From positions 1 to 32,904 of the forward strand of contig JACQYT010000028.1 in NCBI GenBank assembly GCA_016208085.1: DNA of 32,904 nt. Reading direction: 5' to 3'. The translations under genes and the position numbers were made by a program. This DNA is from Elusimicrobiota bacterium (lineage in GTDB: Bacteria > Elusimicrobiota > Elusimicrobia > Elusimicrobiales > UBA9959). The notes beneath the pieces were generated by a model. That model made no database searches and was not told where the DNA came from. It was given only the letters and a program-made list of their open reading frames with translations. Shown piece by piece: positions 8,070 to 16,927 of the stretch; the first letter of the stretch is position 1; each line of letters begins with the position of its first letter.

Positions 8070-8368
8070 AAACTTCGGCTCCGCTTCGCCCGGCGGTCCG
8101 CCTTATGCGGACGGCTCTGTGAAACATAAACGATTGTTTTATCCATTCTTCCGGCAACAATTCCCCTGATTTTGTAATACTGCTCTCTTAAATATTGGCC
8201 GATATCCAGCTTTTCCTCGCAGGTCAACGAAGCGTAATAATCGGCCATAATCCTGTCGGATTCCACAAAAGAGCCGGACACATGTACAAACATTTTTCTC
8301 CCATTCGGCATATTCATCACTATTTTATCCGCGTGCGTTACCGGCAGCAAACCGCACGCCGTAAACAT
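8066..8368 (-). CDS. Small protein paired with the nucleotidyltransferase
   Basis: Up to 100 aa. It contains LTCEEKLDIGQYLREQYYKI and a basic tail (RPHKADRRAKRSRSL), and its stop overlaps the ATG of the nucleotidyltransferase. I do not recognise a named family; the size, charge and overlap suggest the partner of a two-gene toxin-antitoxin-like module. The start is uncertain: ATG 8368 has no ribosome site, and ATG 8317 (MNMPNGRKMF) is about as plausible. The tail encodes a GTCCGC/GCGGAC hairpin near 8095-8112. Confidence 0.55.
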   Translation of the reverse strand: MFTACGLLPVTHADKIVMNMPNGRKMFVHVSGSFVESDRIMADYYASLTCEEKLDIGQYLREQYYKIRGIVAGRMDKTIVYVSQSRPHKADRRAKRSRSL

Positions 8369-8603
8369 TTAAAAGAACAGCCTAAAAAAGCAATCTGTAT
8401 TTTAGACTATATATCCTGATAGAGAGATATATTGATTTCCCCGTAAAAGCCGGCGCTCATACCGGGAAAGTCATGCGACTCTATAATTATAACAAAAACG
8501 CCGCCGGCTCAATCCATAAAAACACCCGAAATTCCGACCGACTATGATTTGCAGCAGAAACCAAAATCTGCCACAATATACCGTACGCGTACGAAACAAA
8601 AAA
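8369..8603. promoter_or_regulatory. Divergent intergenic region between the nucleotidyltransferase pair and the NtrC-like gene
   Basis: 235 bases without a gene. They must carry the promoters for the minus-strand acyl-CoA operon and the plus-strand activator. An AT-rich CTATAATTATAAC lies at about 8480-8493 and could serve as a -10 box in either direction, but I see no convincing -35. The palindrome described separately is at 8582-8593. No -24/-12 promoter was found here. Confidence 0.4.
8582..8593. promoter_or_regulatory. 12-bp perfect palindrome before the NtrC-like start
   Basis: CGTACGCGTACG ends 10 bases before ATG 8604. This gene has no ribosome site in the usual place, so a dyad here could be an operator for self-control. 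Chance cannot be excluded for a 12-bp palindrome. Confidence 0.35.
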
Positions 8604-9950
8604 ATGGATAAACTCAGGATTCTGATTATTGAAGACGATAAGCTGTCGCAAGACATCCTGGCCGATAATCTGGCCGGGCAAACTGTGGATTTTGCGGATG
8701 ATAAAGCCGCAGCCGAACGCAAACTTAAAACCGGACACTACAATATCTGCTTTATAGATCTTAGGTTGGGCGAGAATGATGATTATTCAGGCTTGAAACT
8801 TATCCCACTGGCGGTTTCAAAGGGAATATACTCCGTGGTTATGTCCAGCTGCGACACGGAAGAGACCATCAGCAAGGCTTACACGCTCGGCTGCAAAGAA
8901 TTCTATGTCAAAGGCAACGAAAAATCTAATGTAACGGCTATTATAGCCCGCTATTTGCAAGGCGACGCAGGCAAAAAAGCGAAGAATGTTTTCGCGACTG
9001 GCTTTATCACTAATGACCCCGCCACGCGCTCAACTATAACCGAAGCGTTGAAATACGCGCCCACACATCTCCCCATCCTTATACTTGGACCGTCTGGAAC
9101 CGGCAAGACCACACTGGCGAAGTTATTGCATGAACATTCCGGCCGCGCCGGAGAATTTACAGCCATCAACTGCGCGGCTTATACCGAAGACCTGCTGGAA
9201 GCCGAGCTGTTCGGCTATAAAAAGGGCGCGTTCACCGACGCGAAAGAAACCCGCAAAGGCAAACTGGCGCAAGCCGACAAAGGCACGCTATTCTTAGATG
9301 AAATAGGCTCCATGAGCCACAATATGCAAACCAAGCTCCTTAAAGCTATTGAGGAAAAATCTTTTTACCCCCTCGGCGCCGATAGGCCGGAGTACTCTGA
9401 TTTCCGCGTTATCAGCGCAACGCTGGAGAATATGCAGAAGCTATTAACTGAAAGTAAACTACGGTTTGACTTCTTCCAGAGGGTGCATGGCATGACGATA
9501 ACATTGCCGCCCCTGGCGCACAGAAAATGCGATATTTTCCCGCTTATCCAGGCATTTACGAAAGAAACGAAGCGGCTGGCCTTTGAACTGGAGGCTAAAG
9601 ACTACCTGCTGTCGCATGGCTGGCCGGGGAATACACGCGAGCTTAAACGTTTCGTGGATATTATGGCATTCGGCACGGATGGACAAGTGACGCTTGATAT
9701 GGTTAAGCGCCATATTACGCTTTCTAACGCGCCGGAGCAGCCGGGGACCGTAACCATAACACAAACGCAATATGATTATGCGCTGAAATACGGACTTCCC
9801 GAAACCATTGACCAGATTACCGCCCAAATCATCAACCGCAATTTAAACGACAACCGCGGAAGAAAGATAGACACCCGCGGGCAACTTAAGATTTCAAAAC
9901 GCCTGCTATATTCGGTCCTGGGTACACGGCAAAAAGCAGAGAGGGTATAA
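8604..9950 (+). CDS. NtrC-family sigma-54 response regulator
   Basis: 448 aa from ATG 8604; an upstream ATG at 8544 adds a non-conserved tail. The receiver domain is residues 5-115 with D11/D12, phosphoacceptor D52 (CFIDLRLG) and K103. The AAA+ domain has Walker A GPSGTGKT (162-169), Walker B GTLFLDE (227-233) and WPGNTRELKRF. The sigma-54 contact loop is GAFTDA (208-213) rather than the usual GAFTGA. The C-terminus (DQITAQIINRNLNDNRGRK ... ISKRLLYSVLG) resembles a Fis-type helix-turn-helix. It converges on the hybrid kinase, its likely partner, and is a candidate activator of the two -24/-12 promoters at 17598 and 22155. No Shine-Dalgarno is visible. Confidence 0.93.
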   Translation: MDKLRILIIEDDKLSQDILADNLAGQTVDFADDKAAAERKLKTGHYNICFIDLRLGENDDYSGLKLIPLAVSKGIYSVVMSSCDTEETISKAYTLGCKEFYVKGNEKSNVTAIIARYLQGDAGKKAKNVFATGFITNDPATRSTITEALKYAPTHLPILILGPSGTGKTTLAKLLHEHSGRAGEFTAINCAAYTEDLLEAELFGYKKGAFTDAKETRKGKLAQADKGTLFLDEIGSMSHNMQTKLLKAIEEKSFYPLGADRPEYSDFRVISATLENMQKLLTESKLRFDFFQRVHGMTITLPPLAHRKCDIFPLIQAFTKETKRLAFELEAKDYLLSHGWPGNTRELKRFVDIMAFGTDGQVTLDMVKRHITLSNAPEQPGTVTITQTQYDYALKYGLPETIDQITAQIINRNLNDNRGRKIDTRGQLKISKRLLYSVLGTRQKAERV

Positions 9951-9952
9951 TT

Positions 9953-10132
9953 ATGTCCGACTCAGGAAAGACCCACGCCATAAAGTCCAAGTCCATCAGC
10001 CTTAAAGAAGCTGCGCAATTACTGCACAAATGTCCTGACGAAAAAAAACGCGCCAGGATCGCGCTTATGCGCGAAACGGCGCAGGATATTGTAAGGCTTT
10101 TAACGGAATTGGAAACAGAACTGCAATCTTAA
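9953..10132 (+). CDS. 59-aa helical protein after the NtrC-like gene
   Basis: It begins 2 bases after the activator stop, with GAGGG 7 bases before ATG. The sequence starts MSDSGKTHAIKSKSISLKE and ends ETAQDIVRLLTELETELQS; it looks soluble and helical, with a possible short coiled coil at the end. I do not recognise it. Tight coupling to the activator suggests a helper or modulator of the two-component system. Confidence 0.65.
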   Translation: MSDSGKTHAIKSKSISLKEAAQLLHKCPDEKKRARIALMRETAQDIVRLLTELETELQS

Positions 10133-10177
10133 CCAGAAAGTTTAAATATTTTTCCCTTCATCCCTCAGCCTTCATCC

Positions 10178-12352
10178 TTATCTGCCCCACGGCGATTCCT
10201 TGTCTATCACTTTCAGCCAGGGCAGATGCGCAAACCTCTCCGGAGCATGGCCGGTTTCAAGCGTTATATCGGTGAAACCTTTTTCCCTCAAATCTACCGC
10301 TATATTCTCGCCTTTAATATCATTGCCGAGTTCGGAATCTATATAGATAGGCGTGTCTTTGGAAAACCTTGTAAGATTTGACAGGAACCCGCCCGGCTCG
10401 CTGAATATTTTCAAATCTATCCCCGCTTCTTCAGCAGTTGCCCCCCAGTTCATGCGCACAAGCGCGTCGTCGTCTATTAAAACCGCTTGCGCGGTTTTAG
10501 CGGGGGATTTAACAGAAATTGGGACCAGGCCGGCCAGACCTTTGGGGATCATCCGCACTTTTAACCGTTTGCACTCTTCAATTATCCGGCCTTCTTCACA
10601 ACGGCTGGTAACCAACATCGTCCTGCCAGACACGCCCAATTCTTCTGCCAGGCTCAAGCCCGTTTCTTTATAACCCGCAAGCTCATAGTCAAAAAGATAA
10701 AGGGCGCTTTCAGCCGACACATTGTTTTTGACCCATTCGCGCAGTTTATCCGGCTCGCTGAAATGGATTACTTCAATATTGTGTTCTTGAACCCTCGCGG
10801 AATCAAAACGGCCCTGCCATACCTGATGGATGGCAGCGTCATCATCCAGCGCCACAACCAGCCCCCCTGGAACAAGCTCAAGCGCCGGCACAAAGCTTTC
10901 CGGGGCTTCAGCTTTGGGCAGTTTTATTGAGACTGTCGCGCCTTTGCCGAGTTCGGAGGCAATAACCAGACTGCCGCCCCAGCTTTCCACTATTGTCTTC
11001 GCGTGGAAAAGTCCCAGGCCTGATCCGCCGGCTTTGCCGTGTGTTTCGCCCATTTGACCGAGCTTAGCCAGTATTTCAGGCGAAATGCCTTTGCCGTTAT
11101 CGGCTACAGTTAAAATGACGTTGCCTTCGTCGTGGGCCAGGCCTATGGCCACCTTGCCTTTATCGCCCAATACCTCAACAGCATTGTTTACCAGATTGGA
11201 CACCACGCGCCTGAATTCCACAGGCTGCACCCTGGCGAACAGACCGTAGGATTCCCGCGTCAGTTCAAAATCGATGTTAACTCCAAGCCTTGATTCAAAT
11301 TGCAGGCGTTTCTCAGTGATCACCGGATCAATAAGGCTTGAGAGGAGGCGGATTTCCGGAGGTTCGCCGGTAGCGGCGACAGATGATCCGGCGGCCGGCG
11401 CGGCTTTGACCTGCTGCCGGTTCTTTTCAAGCAGGTTGTTTGCTATATCGCGGATGCGATTAACAGCGTGCCGCACCATAACTCGCTGTTTTTCGGGGAG
11501 TTGGTCCGTTTTGCTCAGCGCAGCATCCAGCGCCGCCAACGGCGACCGTATATCATGCGCCACCTGCGCGGCAAGTTCTCCGATCGCCGCAAGCCTGGAG
11601 GACTCAAGGGCCTCCGCCTGCGCCTTTTTCCATCCGTTCACCAGGTCGTCGAAGGCCCGGTTCAAAAAGTCCATGTCCGAAATCTTTATTTCTTTTCGCG
11701 GCATGTTCAGTTTTCTGAATTCGCCCTGGATCTTCTCTATAAAATCGGGGAGCGGCTTCAATATGACGCTGGAAAAACGATAGACAAGCGCGACAAAGAA
11801 CACGACAAGCGCCAAAAATGCGGCGAAAATGATCCCCAGCCGGCCGAGCGCTTCGGACAGGATTGATCGCGCCGAAAAGTTCCATGAAAAATAGCCGAGA
11901 ACCGCGCCATTCACGAATTCGATCTTCGTTCTGCAGTACACCTGGCCGCCCCGTATGTCCAGGAGCGGATCGGACTGTTTAAGTGTTTTGATGAGCAGGG
12001 ATGAAAAGATCCCCGGCCGGCCGGTTTTGCCGGAGGCGGCTGCTTCCGCCGGCTGATATTTCCATAGCGATTCGCCGTTATCGTTGCTGAATTCCGCCGC
12101 GTCCAGTTTTATCGATTCCGAAAGGGTGTCCAGCGTCCTCCTGAGCTCTATGATGTTCCCCAGCCCGTAATTCTGCTGGATCAGGCTGGAAGATATCCGG
12201 TTTTCCGTTTCTATTCTGGCCGCGAGCTGCCTGGAAACAAAAGTCACTTCGCGAAAACAGATAAAGGAAAAAGCGGCGCATAAAATGAAAGACGTGAGTA
12301 TAAGCGAGAAAAAGATGGTCTTGGTCCTGAGGCTTTTGCTGGAAAAATCCAT
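10178..12352 (-). CDS. Hybrid sensor histidine kinase with two C-terminal receiver domains
   Basis: 724 aa from ATG 12352 (a GTG at 12370 is less likely because it overlaps the previous gene). Two membrane segments (about residues 12-32 and 172-193) bracket a ~140-residue periplasmic sensor. The H-box AHDIRSPLAALD has H266; the ATPase has NLVNNAVEV, VADNGKGISPE and GSGLGLFHAK. Two receiver-like domains follow: VALDDDAAIH ... LFDYEL ... PKGL, and VLIDDDALVR ... IYIDSEL ... IDKESPW. It starts one base after the methyltransferase stop, so it is the last gene of the MFS/binding-protein operon. The convergent NtrC-like regulator is its natural output. The signal is unknown; an operon-encoded peptide-binding protein hints at a peptide. 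Confidence 0.92.
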   Translation of the reverse strand: MDFSSKSLRTKTIFFSLILTSFILCAAFSFICFREVTFVSRQLAARIETENRISSSLIQQNYGLGNIIELRRTLDTLSESIKLDAAEFSNDNGESLWKYQPAEAAASGKTGRPGIFSSLLIKTLKQSDPLLDIRGGQVYCRTKIEFVNGAVLGYFSWNFSARSILSEALGRLGIIFAAFLALVVFFVALVYRFSSVILKPLPDFIEKIQGEFRKLNMPRKEIKISDMDFLNRAFDDLVNGWKKAQAEALESSRLAAIGELAAQVAHDIRSPLAALDAALSKTDQLPEKQRVMVRHAVNRIRDIANNLLEKNRQQVKAAPAAGSSVAATGEPPEIRLLSSLIDPVITEKRLQFESRLGVNIDFELTRESYGLFARVQPVEFRRVVSNLVNNAVEVLGDKGKVAIGLAHDEGNVILTVADNGKGISPEILAKLGQMGETHGKAGGSGLGLFHAKTIVESWGGSLVIASELGKGATVSIKLPKAEAPESFVPALELVPGGLVVALDDDAAIHQVWQGRFDSARVQEHNIEVIHFSEPDKLREWVKNNVSAESALYLFDYELAGYKETGLSLAEELGVSGRTMLVTSRCEEGRIIEECKRLKVRMIPKGLAGLVPISVKSPAKTAQAVLIDDDALVRMNWGATAEEAGIDLKIFSEPGGFLSNLTRFSKDTPIYIDSELGNDIKGENIAVDLREKGFTDITLETGHAPERFAHLPWLKVIDKESPWGR

Positions 12353-12353
12353 C

Positions 12354-13727
12354 TTACAGGTTCCTGTCACGCTTTATCTCGCACATGAAATACTCGACCT
12401 CAGCGCCGGTGGACGGACTTTTATAGGCTGTCTGCTTTTCGCAGGAGACGATTTCGAGTTTCGCCTTTGCCAGCAAGGCCCGGATCTCTTCCAGCGCCCG
12501 CAGATACCTGGGAAAACCGATCCTGGGATCTGTTACCGTCCTATCCGGGTTTTTGGCCGGATCGAAACATTCAAAGGAGACGAAAAGCCTGCCGTGCAGC
12601 TCCATCGCGCCGGTTATTCCCTGAAGCACGGGCAGGGGGTCTTTTATGAATTCGAATACCCCGAGCGCGAAAACAATATCGAACACCTCGGCCTCAATGA
12701 ACGGTATTCCCGCGTTCAGATCCCAGATTATGGCGTTCTCGTACAGACCCGCCTTTTTCAGCTCTTCTATCATCCCGCCGGAGACGTCGACCCCGAACAG
12801 CGAGCAGTTCGCGAAAACTTCTTTCGCCGCTCTGCCCAAGTATCCGTTGGCGCAGCCAAGGTCCAGAATGTTCGGCTTCAAAAAGTTCAGGCCCGACAGC
12901 TTTTGTTTCAGCCAGCCCGGCCCTATATACCGGCCGCCGGCCGCGAAAGAGTCATATTTATCGGCGACGCTGTCGTATACGGCCGTCAGTTTCGCAATGT
13001 CCGGGCTTATTGTTCTTGTCCCGGCCGGGATTTTTGACAGCGTCAGCAGCGTCCAGGGAGAATTTTCGGCCCAGGCGCAGCCGTCGTAATTGCCGTGCGC
13101 CATATCCGTCCGGAACCCGGATTCGCGGCAGAGTTCCTCCAGTTTTGTCCTAGGGATCAGGTATTGGTTAATAAAAAACTGATGCTCTTTCGGGGCCGGA
13201 GTGTTTTCCCGGACGGAAAGCGTGGTTTGCCAGGAGTATTCGTTTTTAGGGGCTCTAAGCGTCCTTATTGTGTACTGGAATCGTTTGTCCTTATCTATTC
13301 CTATCAGTTCGCGGAGCATGGGGAAAGCGGGGTTGGCCGCGCAGATCAGCAATTTCCCGTCCTGTCTTAAAACCCGATGGAATTCTTTCAGGGAAAAGGC
13401 CGTCGGAAAAAGCTCCCCTATGCCGTTGAACGGCACATATATGCCGGTGACGCTTTCATCCGGAAGCGGGATTTTATCGGCGGAGCCGGCCAGCAGATTG
13501 CTTTTTTCTTCGGGATGTCTGGCGAGAAAGACCTCCGTCATCTCGGCGGAAAGTTCCATAAATCTGCGTTCAGGCCGCCGGATGTGCGGCATCAGTCTGC
13601 CTGTTCCGCTTCCAGGCTCGAGGATCATCCCTTCCGGGCACAGGGCGCAGAACTTTTTCAAATATTCCACGTCGTACGTCATTTCCCCGAGGCATAGATC
13701 ATACCAATCGGCATATCTGTTCTTCAT
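12354..13727 (-). CDS. Protein with two class I SAM-methyltransferase domains
   Basis: 457 aa made of two tandem methyltransferase folds. Domain 1 (about 1-215) has ILEPGSGTGRLMPHI and FHRVLRQDGKLLI; domain 2 (about 245-457) has NILDLGCANGYLGRA, LFGVDVSGGMIEEL and FDIVFALGVFEFIKDP. Substrates are unknown. ATG 13727 overlaps the stop of the binding-protein gene (ATGA), and the kinase follows after 1 base. The tandem arrangement is unusual and may mean two methylations on one small molecule or peptide. Confidence 0.85.
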   Translation of the reverse strand: MKNRYADWYDLCLGEMTYDVEYLKKFCALCPEGMILEPGSGTGRLMPHIRRPERRFMELSAEMTEVFLARHPEEKSNLLAGSADKIPLPDESVTGIYVPFNGIGELFPTAFSLKEFHRVLRQDGKLLICAANPAFPMLRELIGIDKDKRFQYTIRTLRAPKNEYSWQTTLSVRENTPAPKEHQFFINQYLIPRTKLEELCRESGFRTDMAHGNYDGCAWAENSPWTLLTLSKIPAGTRTISPDIAKLTAVYDSVADKYDSFAAGGRYIGPGWLKQKLSGLNFLKPNILDLGCANGYLGRAAKEVFANCSLFGVDVSGGMIEELKKAGLYENAIIWDLNAGIPFIEAEVFDIVFALGVFEFIKDPLPVLQGITGAMELHGRLFVSFECFDPAKNPDRTVTDPRIGFPRYLRALEEIRALLAKAKLEIVSCEKQTAYKSPSTGAEVEYFMCEIKRDRNL

Positions 13728-15169
13728 CTGGTTTTCTCCGTGGTTTTAAGCGTATTCAGCTGAAAGCCGAAAATACCGAGGCTGTTGACGTGCGGCGGAG
13801 CGAATTTCTTCGATACCAGCAGCCGTCCGTGGGTGGCGCCAAGGAAACCGACCGGGCAGTCTTCATATACCCTGGACGTAAGTTCCTGGTAGACAGCGAA
13901 TCTTTTTCTCACGTCAGTTTCCGAACGCCCCTGCTGCAGCAGGCGGTCCACCTGGGGAGAAGAATAGCCGGTAAAATTAAACTGCTGTCTGGACCCGAGC
14001 AGCGGGAAAAAAAGCCCGTCGGGGTCGATAATGTCCGGCACATACCCCAGCAGCGCGGCGTCAAAATCCAGGGTTTTAAACTTTGCGAGCAGTTCGCTTA
14101 TCGGTATTTTTGTAAAAACGGCCTCCGCGCCGTACTGCCTAAGCTTTTCCTTAAGCCGCTGGATCCCTGCATCATTAAAAGTGGCCACGGAATCCGTGTA
14201 ATAAACCGTGACCGGCGTCTTAAATATGTGCTTTTCGAGAGTTTCAGGAGGATCTTTAAACAGGTTGTTCGCGAATGGAAACCCCACCGCGGTCGGCTGC
14301 CAGCCGAACCATTTAAAGTCAATGCTTTTTCTTAACATTTTATAAAAGCTATTTCTGGCCGCCCGGCCCCGAAAAACGCCTCTTTGTGTGTTAAACAATA
14401 TCAAATTAGCCTGTAAGTACGGGAATTCGATTTCATTATGGCGTTCAGTCTTGATCTTCCAGGCGCTTAACACTTCGATAACGTCATATTTTTTAAGGTT
14501 TCCCGGGCTTATCATTTCTTTTCTTGAATCAACCTTGCTGAAAACTATCTCATCGATCCCGGTTTCCGCTTTTCTCCAGGGCAGCAGCTTCAGTGATATT
14601 TCAGAATCGGTTTTCCCGCTTATCCGATACGGCCCGGTGCCGAAATATTTACCGTTCTCTTTCAGCGCTATCTTGAAATAGGGACCTACAAAAACCTGCA
14701 GTATGGGGGAATACGGCGTCATCAGCTTTAGATCGACAACACGCTCCCCTTTCACCATGATGCCGGAAATGGAAAATGTCTTCCCGCCGATAAAAGAGCC
14801 ATAACCTTCAAGTGTGCCGAAAGCCCACTTAGAGGCTTCTCCGAGTATCGATATCGAATCTTCGATCGACCTTTTCACCAGCGCCGCCGTCACTGCGGCC
14901 CCGTTGCTGAACTTTAAACCCGCCTTCAAGCGCAGCGTATAAGTCTTCCCATCCGGGGAAATAGTGAACGATTCGACTATGTTCGGGGTCAGTTTGTTCG
15001 AGGGATCGTACGAGAAAAGCCCTTCAAAAAGATGGTTAACTATGATAGCCGAAGACAGGTCCAGGGTTTTGGCCGGCGATATTTCTTTCGGGATCGAAAC
15101 CAGCGGGACATGGATGGTCTCTGCCGCAGCCATCCCGCACAACAACAGCAGGAACACGGTGGTTTTCAT
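13724..15169 (-). CDS. Peptide/oligopeptide-binding protein (SBP_bac_5 type)
   Basis: 481 aa with a short signal peptide (MKTTVFLLLLCGMAAAE, cleavage after AAA). Family marks are LVSIPKEISPAKTLDLSSA, VNHLFEGLFSYDP, ESFTISPDGKTYTLRLKAGL, FSNGAAVTA, FGTGPYRI, and the late YVPDIIDPDGLFFPLLGSR. Such proteins normally deliver peptides to an ABC importer, but no permease or ATPase is nearby. Instead it overlaps an MFS gene (ATGA) and is followed by a methyltransferase and a sensor kinase. It may therefore act in sensing. Confidence 0.9.
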   Translation of the reverse strand: MKTTVFLLLLCGMAAAETIHVPLVSIPKEISPAKTLDLSSAIIVNHLFEGLFSYDPSNKLTPNIVESFTISPDGKTYTLRLKAGLKFSNGAAVTAALVKRSIEDSISILGEASKWAFGTLEGYGSFIGGKTFSISGIMVKGERVVDLKLMTPYSPILQVFVGPYFKIALKENGKYFGTGPYRISGKTDSEISLKLLPWRKAETGIDEIVFSKVDSRKEMISPGNLKKYDVIEVLSAWKIKTERHNEIEFPYLQANLILFNTQRGVFRGRAARNSFYKMLRKSIDFKWFGWQPTAVGFPFANNLFKDPPETLEKHIFKTPVTVYYTDSVATFNDAGIQRLKEKLRQYGAEAVFTKIPISELLAKFKTLDFDAALLGYVPDIIDPDGLFFPLLGSRQQFNFTGYSSPQVDRLLQQGRSETDVRKRFAVYQELTSRVYEDCPVGFLGATHGRLLVSKKFAPPHVNSLGIFGFQLNTLKTTEKTR

Positions 15170-16347
15170 TCAGCGCTCCAGCCGGTTTTTTTTTGAAGCA
15201 TCGTCAGGCACAGGTAGATCCCCGTTCCCAATATGGTAAGGAATACCTGTCCGCCGAAAGCGTGCCGGATATCCCCGATCGACGACATGACTATTGCCGC
15301 GGCTATTACCGAGAAATTGGAGAGCAGCCTGTAAAAGGCGAACGCCGCCGTGTGCTTGTCCGTGGCGATCTTATCGTAGATCATATTGGACACGCCCACA
15401 TTAAAACAACCGTTCGAGACCCCATAAAAGAGCACTATCAGCAGTATCCCAGGGAGCAACACGGTCTTTAGGTAGATCAGCGAGAAGGCCGAGATCGCTG
15501 CGGCCGCATAGAAAGTGGTCTTCTGTTTATGTTTAGAAATTAACTGTATCGGCACGAAAAGACTTCCCAGGACAGCCCCGATGCCTGCCGTCAGGAACAC
15601 AAGAGTGAGCTGGCCGGAAGACAGTTTGACCAGATTTGTGAGATACGGGACTTCTATAACGTGAAAAGATCCCGCTACCAGCCACATCCATACAATATAC
15701 GGCGCAAAGACCAGGGCCTCCTTCATTGACAGCCGTGGCAGGCCGGCCGCGGGCGACTCCACTGCGCCCTCGTCGGAGGCTTTATGGAAGCCGGTCGCGC
15801 GGGCAATGAGCAACATTAACAGCATTAACCCGGCATCCATCAGATATACTTTAGAGGGGCCGATGGCCTGTTGCGCCAGCGGGCTCAGGGTCAAAGCGAC
15901 GAGGAAAGTGAATAAATAAAGGGATTGCATGAATTTTGAATAGTATTGCGTTTCCTCCCGGTCTTTCGTCACCAAGGCCAGGTGCGCCTGTAGTTTCGAT
16001 ATCAGGATTGTCGCGAAGACGATCCGTATCATTACAAAACAGATCCAAAGATAGTAGCCCCCCACATTGCTGCTCAAAAATGCCGCAGCGGAGTTCAGCA
16101 GCAGGAGCTTTGTGAAAGATATTCTTTTGACCGCGGCTGTTCCCGCGCTATTCAGAAGCAGAAAAGCACCCAGACTGCCAATAGTCTGGAACAAGATAAG
16201 AAAAGCCGGTTTCGACAGTTCGGAAAAAGCGACGGCGGAGTATATCAAGGATGTATAATTGCCCAGATTAATCGCGCTTTGAGCGATAAAAAAGAGCAGG
16301 AACAAAGTCCGCAACCCGGGGTTTGAAGGTTTTGTAAATCCGAACAT
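15166..16347 (-). CDS. MFS-like 12-helix transporter
   Basis: About 393 aa from ATG 16347 (MFGFTKPSNPG); a TTG at 16392 would add 15 charged residues. Multiple hydrophobic segments span the protein (for example LFLLFFIAQSAI, TAGIGAVLGSLFVP, GILLIVLFYGVSNG) with an interdomain loop near residues 190-210. It fits the major facilitator fold but lacks a clear substrate signature. Its stop overlaps the start of the peptide-binding gene, making it the first gene of a four-gene operon ending in the kinase. A TATAAT lies upstream on the minus strand (16418-16423), but without a good -35. Confidence 0.8.
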   Translation of the reverse strand: MFGFTKPSNPGLRTLFLLFFIAQSAINLGNYTSLIYSAVAFSELSKPAFLILFQTIGSLGAFLLLNSAGTAAVKRISFTKLLLLNSAAAFLSSNVGGYYLWICFVMIRIVFATILISKLQAHLALVTKDREETQYYSKFMQSLYLFTFLVALTLSPLAQQAIGPSKVYLMDAGLMLLMLLIARATGFHKASDEGAVESPAAGLPRLSMKEALVFAPYIVWMWLVAGSFHVIEVPYLTNLVKLSSGQLTLVFLTAGIGAVLGSLFVPIQLISKHKQKTTFYAAAAISAFSLIYLKTVLLPGILLIVLFYGVSNGCFNVGVSNMIYDKIATDKHTAAFAFYRLLSNFSVIAAAIVMSSIGDIRHAFGGQVFLTILGTGIYLCLTMLQKKTGWSAE

Positions 16348-16430
16348 ATAGTGCCGCGCTTTTTGATACCGGCTTCGCTTAAAGAGTATCAAATATTTTA
16401 ACCGGCAACCGATTTATATTATAAGGGCTT

Positions 16431-16475
16431 AAAGGCCTATCCGCCTTTGGGCACCGGCCAAAACCGGGGCCCGGT
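16431..16475. terminator. Hairpins between the 50-aa gene and the MFS gene
   Basis: AAAGGC-CTATCC-GCCTTT (16431-16448) and ACCGGG-G-CCCGGT (16463-16475) lie just after the stop of the upstream small gene on the minus strand. There is no clean T-run, so they may act as an imperfect terminator or processing stem. Confidence 0.45.
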
Positions 16476-16486
16476 CACCTGAAGTT

Positions 16487-16639
16487 TTATTTATCTTTTG
16501 CCGCTTTTCCGCGGTGGATATAATCCCCAGCGAACACTCCCGCCACGGGAAGAAACATACTCAAGATCGCCAGCTTGGGCTGCGAAAACGCCTTCCCAAG
16601 CCGGATTACTCCAAAGGCGATCGGCAAACCGATTACCAT
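16487..16639 (-). CDS. 50-aa membrane protein, third gene of the glycine-zipper unit
   Basis: Reads MVIGLPIAFGVIRLGKAFSQ, then PKLAILSMFLPVAGVFAGDY, then IHRGKAAKDK. One or two hydrophobic segments and a basic tail fit a small inner-membrane protein. An overlapping longer frame on the same strand (16491-16727) has no such pattern and is rejected. The start is not certain: AAGGA lies 12 bases upstream. Its place after the glycine-zipper and 61-aa genes suggests co-expression, perhaps as an immunity or helper protein. Confidence 0.5.
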   Translation of the reverse strand: MVIGLPIAFGVIRLGKAFSQPKLAILSMFLPVAGVFAGDYIHRGKAAKDK

Positions 16640-16719
16640 ACCGACAATTCTTTCCTTTAATATAATTATATCCCTTTTCCCTAGATGATGCGCTGCGACA
16701 AGCTTCAGGCGTCAGCCAC

Positions 16720-16905
16720 CTATCCACCGACTTTCTCTTTTCTAATCTTCCCCCAAATATACGGAATCAACAGATTTAACCCGATAAGCGCCGCTAGGAA
16801 TATTAAAGCGTCCTGCAGGTTATTCTTAAAGATCCCGGTCAAAGATATCGCTAAAAGGATTATTGTGCTTATCAGTATCCCTATCAGTCTGTTCTTGGTT
16901 TTCAT
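16720..16905 (-). CDS. 61-aa two-helix membrane protein
   Basis: ATG 16905 has GGGAG 6 bases upstream, 22 bases after the glycine-zipper gene stop. It has two transmembrane segments (LIGILISTIILLAISLTGIF and ALIFLAALIGLNLLIPYIW) and a basic tail KIRKEKVGG, so both ends are probably cytoplasmic. A longer frame to 16971 overlaps the upstream gene and has no ribosome site. The family is not recognised. Small two-helix proteins beside a secreted glycine-zipper protein may serve as immunity or export aids. Confidence 0.65.
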   Translation of the reverse strand: MKTKNRLIGILISTIILLAISLTGIFKNNLQDALIFLAALIGLNLLIPYIWGKIRKEKVGG

Positions 16906-16927
16906 TTTTTCTCCCATTAGAATTGTC

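Noticed and set aside
12285..13749. Several plus-strand frames opposite the methyltransferase and kinase
   Set aside because: Antisense shadows of well-supported genes without ribosome sites or recognisable domains.
16491..16727. 78-aa frame on the minus strand
   Set aside because: Its composition (many Arg, Trp, Ser; no hydrophobic pattern) looks like a shadow; the frame beside it gives a clean 50-aa membrane protein.
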